This document shows, in pieces, positions 34,701 through 46,700 of a DNA stretch of 64,000 nucleotides. Within the stretch, counting starts at the first letter, position 1. Each line of letters begins with the position of its first letter. The notes beneath the pieces were generated by a model, which was not told the DNA's origin, did not search any database, and saw only the letters and a program-made list of their open reading frames with translations. A program made the position numbers and the translations under genes. The DNA is from a virus: positions 62,001 through 126,000 of IMG/VR virus record IMGVR_UViG_3300031787_005083, one strand, 5' to 3'.

Positions 34701-37700
34701 AAATTTGAACCTAAAATTTATATAGACAATAGTTACAATAATTCTGTTAAAGTTATTCAAGGCCACGACGGTAGTATAATTGCAGCGTATGATGATTTTA
34801 GAGATGCATTAATTTTAGAATTAGAAAGAAGAATATTTAATAATATTAAAATAGATTATAATGCTGACCTATTTGACTTGAATGACTACAAACCAGGCGC
34901 ATTTAGAAACACTGGATTTACGCGAGAAGAAGTTGATCAACCTATTATTACTGACTTTGTCCAATGGCTTCAATTAGTAGATCAAGATTATACTGAGCAC
35001 AAATATTTTGACAGAGAAGATTCTTTTACTTTTAATTATTCTAGTTTAAGAAGTCCAACAAATACTTCGTTGCCAGGTTGGTGGAGAGGAGTGTTTGACC
35101 ATGTGTATGACACTGACAAACCAAATACCAATCCGTGGGAAATGTTAGGTTTTAAAATTAAACCAAATTGGTGGGAAGAACAATACGGCCCTGCTCCTTA
35201 TACTAGTGAAAACTTATTACTATGGGAAGACCTAGAGCAAGGTATAATAAGAATTCCTGGTCAACCATTTAAAATTAATTCTAAATATGCACGCCCGGGT
35301 TTGAAAAATTTCTTACCAGTAGACGCAGACGGAAATTTATTAAGCCCATCTGATGCTAATATTTGTTTAAAGTATGATAGTTTAGATATTAAAAATAGTT
35401 TTAAATTTGGTGATTATTCTCCTGTTGAATTAGCTTGGAGAAAGAGTTCCGAATACCCGTTTGCAATGTTAGCAAGTTGGGCAATAAATCAACCAACTCG
35501 ACTATTAGCTACAGGTTTTGATAGATCTAGACAGATTCGAAATAAACTTGGACATATAGTTTATAAAGACTCGGGCAGACATATACAACTTGCAGACATT
35601 TTATTTCCTAATACTGTTGACGATACAACACAAGTATTAACATTGGGAGTAGTTAATTATATTGCAGACTATATGGCATCAAGTGTAACTGCAAATTTTA
35701 AAAATTATAATACTAGACTAAAGTCTATAAAAAATAATCTAACTATTAGATTAGGTGGATTTACTGACAAATCTAAATTTAAATTAATTTTAGATTCAAG
35801 AACACCGTTAAACAAAGGTAACGTTTTTGTTCCAGAAGAAAACTATAGAGTTTTCTTAAACACTAGTTCTCCATTACGAACAATTAGCTATAGTGGTGTT
35901 ATAGTTGAAAAACGACAATCTGGATTTATTATTAGAGGTTATGATTCTGAATCACCAACATTTACTTACTTTGAACCTTTTAAAACACAACGCGATACGT
36001 TAATAAATGTAGGAGGAATCTCTGAGATTTTCACACGTTGGGAATCTGGACAATTATATAGAGAAGGCTCAAATGTTGAATATAATAATGCTTATTATAA
36101 AGTAATTACAACTCATACTGCAACTGGAGTGTTTGACGTAACTAAATTTGCTAAATTGCCTGCACTGCCATTAAAAGGCGGCCGATCAGCAACATTTAGT
36201 AAGAAATTTAATACCTTTCAGCCTATAACTATTCCTTACGGCACATTGTTTAAAACAGTCCAAGAAATTGTTGATTTTCTATTAGGTTATGGTAATTGGT
36301 TAGAAGCTAATGGATTCCGATTTGAGTATTATGACGGCGAAGAAAAGATTATTTCTAACTGGGAAACTAGTGCTAGAGAATTTTTATTCTGGACTACTCA
36401 AAATTGGGGAGAAGGTACATTATTAGCTCTAAGCCCAGCAGCCGATGAAATTAATTTTACTACAGAGTATAGTATTGTTGATAATATCTATGACAATTTT
36501 TACGGTTACTCTATTCTTAAAGCAGACGGTAAAAAATTAGTAGAAGAATTTAGTAGAATTAATAGGACTGATCCTAACAACTTCCAATTACGTCCAAAGA
36601 ATACCGCTGACGGAGTTTATGCCATACAAGTTCCAGTAGTTCAAAAGGAACACATAGTTTTAATTGACAATTTTACAGTGTTTGGCGATGTAATTTATGA
36701 TCAACCTACTGGTTATCGACAAGAACGTATTAAAGTTCTAGGATACAGGACCTCTGACTGGGACGGTAGTTTAAATATTCCTGGATTCTTATATGATGCA
36801 GCCACTGTTACAGACTGGAAACAATGGACTGATTATGCTATTGGTGATTTAGTAAAATATAAAGAATTTTATTATACAGCTAAAAATAAAATAGCAGGTG
36901 CTGAAAATTTTGAAATAAACAGTTGGGCACGATTACCTAGCCGACCTGAATCAGGTTTGATTACAAATTTTGAATATAAAGTAAATCAGTTTGCAGATTT
37001 TTATAATTTAGATAGTGATAACTTTGATGTTACACAACAAAAACTTGCACAACATTTAATTGGTTATCAAAAGCGTGAATACTTAGAAAATATTATAAAT
37101 GACGAAGTTTCTCAATATAAATTCTATCAAGGAATGATACAAGATAAAGGTACTAAAAATGCTCTTACAAAGTTATTTGATGTACTAAGTAGTAACGACA
37201 AAGAAAGTTTAGAATTTTTTGAAGAATGGGCCATTAAAGAAGGTCAATATGGTGCCAGCGAAGGGTTCGACGAAGTTGAATTTAAATTAGATGAATCAAA
37301 ATTTAGAAATACTCCACAGCCATTTGAGCTAGTTAGTTCTGTACCTGGCGGCGAGACAGATTTAATATATCGCATACGTCCATTTGAAGTATTTAAAAAA
37401 CCGCTTAATTATAATCATAAGCCTTTTCCTGTTAGAGAATCTAGCATAGGATACACCCGCGATGCAGGTTATGTAAATCAGGAAGATGTGCAGTTTATTG
37501 TACCTTCATATTATGATATTTTAAATATTAATATTGATGAGTTTTCTAACAAAAATTATGTATGGGTAGGCACAGAAAAACAATCATGGAATGTTTATCA
37601 ACATGTCTTATCAGATTATCTTGTTACAAAACTTGTAGGTAATGCTAATGCAGTATCAATAGGAGATCCTACAAAAAATCAATTTAAATTATCTCTAAAC

Positions 37701-40700
37701 AAAGCAGCTACAGATATTAAAGCAGGCGACATTATCGGATTGTACGATTTAATAATATCAACTAGGGGCGAAGAAGATTCAACTACTATACCTATAGTAA
37801 CACAAGAAACTTCAACAGTTCAAGGATTTTTTAAGGTATTAGCAGTTAATGTTAATGAACTTATTATTGATACTGATCTTACGGTTAGTGACATTGACGA
37901 TTGTCGTGGTTTACTAACTCGTTTAGTGTCATCAAGAGTAGAAAATATTAACGAAGCAAATATTCTTACACAAGGTACAATTGACAATAACGACTTGGTA
38001 TGGATTGATAATGACGGTGTTGATTGGAGAGTAATAAAAAATAATCAAGCCTTTGACTTATTACAAAAAATTCCCGCAGAGGAAGTTGGAATATCAAATA
38101 AATTTGGATTTTCTATAGATGTAGATAGTCGTAATACGGTCATTGTTGTTGGATCACCGGGTGCTTCAACTAATGGAAAGGCTTTTGTCTATACTCGTGG
38201 TGCAAATTCTCAAAACTTTCAATTTACACAAATCATTGAACCTACAGACAATTTAGCTGACCTAGGGCAGCAGTATGCTGAAAGTGTAGCAGTATCCCCA
38301 GACGGCAAATTTATTGTTGTAGGTTCGCCTAATGCTTCAAATATAAAAACTTTATTTAGAGGTGACTACGACGAAGAAACAGACTATCAAAACGGCGAAA
38401 GTGTATTGTTTAGCGATCAACTGTGGGAAGCTGTTGTAGACATTCGCGGAGCAGACGATTCACTTGAGTTTTCTAGCTTTGGATCAATTATTGAAATTTT
38501 ACAAAAGTATAATATCACTGCCGGCGAAATTACATTTAATAATTTAATAACAGGTAATTATCCGTTTAAAAATGTAGAAACAAATCATATATTAGTTAGA
38601 GCACCAGCAGATCAATATGCCGGTACAGGCCCGGGAGATAGAGTATTTTTAGATTGGTATTTAAGGACCACAGCAAATCAAGATCAGCTACCTTTAACTT
38701 TAACTGCTAGACAACCGTTTGGCGGAGCAGTAACTGGATTTACAGAGGCAAATCTTGAAGGTGGTTTAATAATTCAAAAGAAAATTGATGCAGTATTGTA
38801 TGTTGAAACATTTGCTAATCTACCTGAAATTGGAGAACAAATAGACTCCGAAGGAGTATTTGGATATGTGGCTTATGTATATCAAGATGAAGGCGCAGCA
38901 ACAGTTTATGTTGAGGGATCGTTTGGTCGTTGGCAACCTACAGGATCTTTATTTACTGAACAAGGCGAGTTCGTAGGAGAGTATGTAAGAGTTGCACCAA
39001 TTGAAACATTAGATGTATCTGATGATCTAGGCGGATATTGGTGGTTTAATACTACGTCAACAATCAATGTAGGATTAGTTAACGAAGATGAAGGCCGAGC
39101 GTTAGCAGTATACAACGTTATACCTAACGGAAAAGCTGATCCAGGTGCTCGTGGCGGCAATATCTATGATTATAACAACACTATTGTTAATAGTGAAAAT
39201 AATATTAATAGCTATATTAGAACACTAACGTATCAAGGAGCACCAGGTGCATACAATAATCTAAACATAATTCCAAGTGATTTGTTCGTAGTTAGAGCAC
39301 CAAATAGTCTTACAACTAAATTATCAACCGGTGACAGAGTTACACTTGAAGTAGTTAATTTACCTAATTATTCAGATGGTGGGTTTGTAGATATTTCACC
39401 GCTTGGTATAACTACTTTTAATACAAATAAAACACATACTATTGTCGACGTATGGAGCGGCTATATTAATTTCAATCTAGATGAGACTGATACATTTGGT
39501 AATCCGTTTGAACCGCGTGTTGGACAGTTTGTTAGAGATAGAAATACTGGCGCAACTGGTCTAATAACGTTTTATCAACGTAACGGTTTAAGTGCTACGA
39601 TCTTTGTTAAAAACGTTGTAGGAACTTGGTCAAGAGGTAGAAATTTTGGTAATGTTTCTAGCATTGAATTTATAGGAGAACCAACTGATCCAAGTCCAGT
39701 GTATTCAGTTACTAGAAGAATGGGCGAAATTCGCTCAGTATCTTTAGGTAATGCATCATTAGGAATTGGCGGTTTAGTAGTATTTAGATTAGCTGCACCT
39801 ATTGTAACAGTGCCTGTTCAGGCAGTAATAACTGGTGCAGAATATATTATCTATAGAGACGATCCTATACTAGGTATTGCAACACAGCCTAATATACCGT
39901 CACAGGCAAATTTTGATTGGAGACCTATTTACAATGTATCTGTAAATGCCGATGGGTTTGTAGTTAATACTGATAATCTTGGCATGTTTACAGTTTATGC
40001 TAAAGAAGCTTCAACAACTTATAGTTTAGTAGGATCGTTTATTGTTCCAGAAATTCAAGATAATCTAAGATTAGGCTCAAAAGTTTTAATTAGAAAAAAT
40101 AATAACTTATACAAATTATTTGTAGGTTGTCGTGGCTCAGGAACATCTAACAATCCTGGAAGAATTTATTTTGTAAATTACGGACTTACTGCCGACGGAA
40201 CTTTCTATAACTGGGAACTTGCTAAAAATAAAAAATACAGGGGTGAGTTTGGTCCAGAAAAAGAATATTTTATAAATGATATTGTTTTCTTAGATGGAAT
40301 ATTTTATCAAGCACAAACTAATATTGCCCCAGGACTTCAGTTTAATATTTTAGATTGGGAAAGAGTTGCCTTTGACGGATTACAATATACTGGCATTGAT
40401 TATGTAGGTTATATTCCTAACGATACAAATTTTGTTCCAGGTAATGATAGTTCGTTAAATCTTGATCAAGAAGGGTTACTTGAGTTTGGAACTATTTTTG
40501 ATGCAGACGAAAAAGGTGAAGTTGTTGTTGTTACAGCAATTTACAACAATACTAAACCTAACAGGGTTGTTATATACAGAGCAATTAATGGTAATTATAT
40601 AAAAGCACAAGAGTTATTAGCTACTAATACTACATCTAATTTTGGAGAAGCAGTTAGTATTAGTCGAGATGGTACATTGATTGCAGTAGGAGCATCACTA

Positions 40701-43700
40701 GACTCAGCAGATATAGATAGTCAAGGAGCAGTTTATGTATACCGACAAGTTGCCGGTGAATTTGTACTAGATCTTAATAATAACACTGGACAAAAATTAA
40801 CTAGTGCAAATGCGAAAAGAAAAGAATTATTTGGAGCATCATTAGATTTTGACGGTGATACCCTTTATGTTTCTGCTCACAACTCATATTCAGATGAAAT
40901 CACAACTTTTGATAATCATGCAAAACCAATATTCAATTATTTGTTAGGGTATGACAATGATCAAGATCCAATATATTCACAATTTGTGCTTGATCAAGAG
41001 TCGTTGTTAAATGAAAAACGTACAACGTTTGATAATAATTTTACAAACTTTAAAAATAAGATTTTAGGTAACGGTGTTGTTTACGTTTATGATAGAATAG
41101 AAAATAGTTTAGTCTATGGTCAAACTTTAGATTTTAATGATACTGAAGCAAGATCGTTTGGACAGACCATTGTTGCCAAGCAGAATCACTTATACACAGC
41201 ATTAACTGATTTTACTAATACTGGGGGTAAAAAAGGTGCAGTGTTTGATTTTCGTAGACCTGAAAACAAACGTGTTTGGGAAACATATCGTGTTCCTAAG
41301 AAAATCCCCAACCTTGACAAGATCAAGCGAGTATTAATTTACGATAATTTAAAAAATGAAATCATAACTAACCTTGATTATATTGATCCTGTACAGGGAA
41401 AAATTGCTGGAATAGCAGATCAAGAAATTAGATACAAAACAGTATTTGATCCTGCTACATACAATATAGGATTAAATGGTGCAACAGTAAACAAAACAAG
41501 CACTTGGGGAGCAGAGCAAACAGGTCAACTTTGGTGGGACTTGTCAATTACTAAGTTTATAAATCCTTATCAATCTAATGTAATTTATTCTACAAGTAAT
41601 TGGAATAGATTATTTGTAGGTTCGTCAATAAAGGTATATGAGTGGGTAGAAACAGAGCTAACTCCTGTAGAATGGGACGAAATAGCAGAGTCGCCTGATG
41701 GACTTTCGTTAGGAATAACAGGCAAATCCAAATACGGCAACAACGCTTATGTTTCTAAAAGAGTCTACGATCCTATAGCAGAACGTTTTACCCCTCTAAA
41801 CTATTTCTGGGTCGAAGGCAAAACTACAGTCCCAGATATAGAATCAAGATCAATAAGTGCAAAAACAGTAGCTGATTTTATAGCCGACCCTGCAAGTATA
41901 GGACATAAATTTATATCGTTTATTAGCGAAGATACATTTGCATTATGGAATTGCGGATCGCTAATCAAAGATACTGATTGTATTTTAAATGTTCAGTACT
42001 GGACATCTAGTGATAAAAATTCTAATATACATAATCAGTATCGAATTCTCACAGAAGGTCTTGGATCTAGTAAGCCTAGTACTGATACGGAGCGTAAATG
42101 GTTTGATAGCTTAATAGGGTACGACGAACAATCGCGAGCTGTACCTAATCCTAATTTGTCTCCTAGAGAACGATATGGTATTTTAAATAAGCCACGACAA
42201 AGCTGGTTTGTTAATAGAACTGAAGCACTAAAACAGTTTATTGAAAGAACTAATTCTGTTCTTCGTAATAATCTTATTGTAGAATCTAGAGATATTAGCG
42301 AGTTATTCCAGAGTGATTTACCACCAACTAACACATCCAGACTTTATGATACAGTAGTAGACACTGAAATAGATCTACAATTTGTTGGAGTTGCCCGGGC
42401 TGAACGTGCAGTATTAACTCCAATTGTAGAAGATGGCAAGATTGTTCGAGTTGATATAAAAGAACGCGGTCGAGGTTATAAAGTTGTTCCTACTTTTGAA
42501 ATTTTAGGTACCGGTAGCGGAGCAAATATAGAACTAACTATTAATAATCTAGGACAAGTGGTATCTGCTATTGTTTTAGATGCTGGTAATAATTACAAAT
42601 CTGACACACAAATAATTGTAAGACGATTTAATGTGTTAGTCAGCAATGACTCAAGTATACGTGGAAAATGGGCAATTTATGAAAGAATTAATGAAACCCG
42701 TTCATGGAATAGGATTATAAGTCAATCTTACGACACTACTGCGTACTGGGAATATTTAGATTGGTACGCTGACGGTTATAACAGCTTTACTGAAATCGAT
42801 TTTGTAATTGATCAAAGTTTTTCATTACAAACGCTAGACGATGACCTAGGTGATATTATAAAAATATTAACAGTAGGCACAGGCGGTTGGTTATTACTTG
42901 AAAAAATTGATGTTCAAGATACAGTTGACTATACAGTAAATTATAAAACAATAGGAAAACAAAATGGTACTATTCAATTTAAATCTGATCTTTACAATTT
43001 ACAGAATAGTCAAGTAGGTTTTGATAGTCAAAGCTATGACACTAAGTTCTTTGATAGTCAGCCTATTGAAGAAGTTAGAATTATTCTTAACACAATTAGA
43101 AATAAGATTTTTACAGATAATCTAGAAGTTGAATATAATAAATTATTTTTTGCAAGTTTAAGATATGTATTTTCTGAACAAGGATATGTTGATTGGGCTT
43201 TCAAAACTAGTTTTGTTAAGGCTAGACATAATGTTGGCGACCTAAAAGAAAAACTAACATTCCAAAATGATAACCTTGCAAGTTATGAAGATTATCTGCA
43301 AGAAGTAAAACCGTACAAAACAAAATTACGAGAATATTTAAGCACGTATGATAAATTAGAAAATTCTTCTAGCGTAATAACTGATTTTGATCTTCCACCA
43401 GCGTACGATCCTATCAGAAAAGTAATATCTCCAGTATCAGTTAAAGTTATTAACGGCTTGTTAGTAGGCGATTCTGTTAGCTCTTATCCTAACAAATATT
43501 GGCTTGAAAATGTAGCATATCAAATAGTTGCTGTTAAAGTAAGTGACCCGGGAGAAGGGTATATAACTGCACCCGTTATCAGTATAGAAAGCGAGTCAGG
43601 AGAAGGAGCAATAGCAGTAGCATCTTTAGGACCAAATGGAACTATTGCAAGTGTTACTGTTACAAATCCAGGCAGTGGTTATTTAACAATTCCTCGAGTA

Positions 43701-46700
43701 ACAATTAATGGTGCTACTCGCGATGGAGGCCGTTCGGCAGTTCTTGCAGCAGAAATAGGCAATAGCTTGGTTAGAAACATACATTCTGTTGTAAAATTTG
43801 ATAGAGTTTCAGGATCATTTTTAATAACACAATTAAATCAAAGTGAAAGATTCGTAGGAACTGGTTCTAAAACACAGTTTAATTTAAAATATCCAATGGA
43901 TATGAGAACTAATACTATTGAAATTACCATTAACGGAGTAGTAGTGTTAGGTAGTCAATACACATATGAAAATGTCCTTGATAGAGATAATGGATATGAT
44001 AGATATAGTGGCCGAATTAGTTTTGTTTTACCGCCAGAAAATTTAAGAGAAATTATAGTTAACTACAAAAAGTCTATTAGATTATTATCAGCAGCTGATA
44101 GAATTAATTTGTTTTATGATCCTAAAACTGGTCAAATAGGAAAAGACATTTCTCAATTAATGGAAGGTATTGACTATGGCGGAGTAGAAGTTAGAAGCTA
44201 CGGGTTTGTTGGCCCTGAAGGTTGGGATTCAGATCGTTGGTATGAAAATGCATGGGATCTATTTGATGAAAATTTTGACGAAGAAAGTTTCGAAACTGAC
44301 GGCTCAACTTTAACATTCCAATTAAGCAAACCACTAGCTAAAGATGTAGAATACAACGTTTATATTAATGATGTAAGAGTTGACGATAATAACTATGATG
44401 GTACTACATCAACAGATAATTTAGTAAACAAGCAAGCATTTATGGCTCCTGTAGTCGGCGACGGCATAACAGATACATTTACGTTTGAGAATGAAATAGG
44501 TTATCGAACTTACTTAGAACAAAATTCTGCTTCAGGTCAAAATAATCCACCTATAGAAATAGTAACAATTCGTAGAAGCACTAGTGACGGTTCTAGGGAA
44601 CTTAATGCAGAAAGTTTTGATACAGCATTAATAGGCGGCGACTTAGCATATACAACAGCTAAAGGTATTAAGGCTGAAGAAATTACAGTTGATGGTGACG
44701 GCTTTGTAACTCCTACAACATCAAAAGGTCCAGAAGAAATTATTCCTGGACAAATTATGGATACCTTAGATATTACAGTTTACGAACGTCCAGTTGGTGG
44801 TTCAAGCATTATGTATAGTTCTAATCATCGAGGCGATGGTGTGACAAAAGAATTTTTTATGCAAGGATTGCCTTTCTCGTTTAGTTCTATGTTAGTTAAA
44901 GTAGACTATGAAATTTTGACACAGCAATCTGATTTTAGAATCGATTGGGACAAAAAGAGTGTTGTATTTTATCAAGCACCTACTGCCGGTTCTGAGATAC
45001 ATTTATTAGCTATGGGACTATCTGGTGATAATATACTGGACTATGATGAGTTTACAGCCAACGGTTCTGTGGCTGAATTCTTAACAAATGTAAGATGGAC
45101 AGATAACATTAACGGATATGTAACTGTAAACGGTGAAGTAAAACCTTTTGAATTATTTGAATCAGATGACAGTTACGCTGTAGCTAATAACGTTGTAATT
45201 AAATTTGTACAGCCACCGTTAGCTGGAACTAAAATACAGTTTGCACTGTTTGAAAGTTCAGCAATTACGTTTAGTCAAGTAACAGTAGACGATTTTATTG
45301 CCGACGGCAGTTCAACGTCATATCAAATTAGTCAAGCACCGTTTAATCAAGAACCAGTACAATTTTATACCCTTGTAACTGTAAACGACAAAGTTCTAAA
45401 TGCTGGTTACGTTCAACGATTTGATGTCACTACCTCTAGACAGTATCAATTGAAAAAATGGCAAGTGCCTGTAGGTTCAATAACAGGTGATAAGATTGAT
45501 GTTTACTTAAACAATAGAAAACTAAGTCTTTTACAAGAGTGGACTTATGAAGGTGCAGGATCTTTTAATCCTGCTATTAGTCCTGATGCACAAGAGGGTA
45601 GTACAGTTATTTTAAATAGCGGTGTTGGAGTTCCAGGCGACACATTGCGTGTGCATTTAATAGCTGACGGCGAGTATAGATTTGGGTATTTTGAAATAGG
45701 TGAAGATTCAAGTGACACGTTTGTAGGAACGCCTGATACAATTTATTTTGATGATACTTACCCTGCAGGCACTAAAATTCGTGTATATCAATTTAGTAAT
45801 CACGACAGTCAAGGCATCGAAAGACAAAAATTTGATGTAATTGAACGTACACAAATGAGTGAAGCGTCAGACGGTTATCATGAATACAGAACACTTAAAA
45901 ATGGACTAATTCAGTTACGTGAGCAAGCAGTAGATGTAGCATATATATGGGTATCTGTAAATGGTACCTTATTAACTCCTACAGCTGATTACATCTTATT
46001 AGAAAATAAACGTTACATTAAGATGATTACACCACTTAATGATAATGATGTAGTTGATATTATACATTTTAGTAATCCGCCTGTATCAAACAAATACGGT
46101 TGGAGAATATTTAAGGATATGCTAAACAGATATCACTATAAGAGATTAGGTAATGATGCTCGATATACATTAGCAGAACCTTTACAATATTATGATAAAA
46201 TAATTACTCTTGACAATGCTGAAGGTCTACCAACTCCTGCGGTACGTAGTCGTATACCTGGTGTAATTTTTATTAACGGAGAACGTATTGAATATTTCCG
46301 CAGAGAGGGAAATGTATTAAAACAACTACGCAGAGGTACGTTAGGTACTGGAGTTAAAACAGTTCATAGTCTAGGAGACAGGGTTTATGATCAAAGCATA
46401 GATTCTAATATTCCTTATAAGGATGAAGTAGTAACATTTGAAGCGTTCTCAGGCAACTATAAGGATATGAGTGTTGACTACAACAATATAGGTGCAATAA
46501 GTGTAAACAGTATAACATATACAGCTAATAATAACACGGCATTTCCTTTAGGATACGAAGAACTTGATAATTTAGGTCTAGGTCTCCGTCAAAAGTGTGT
46601 TATAAAAGGTAGCGGATTTAGACCAGTTGTAAAAGTTATTATGCAAGGAACACTTGCAGATGAAAATACTCAAACAAATGTTGAACTAATAACAGAATAT

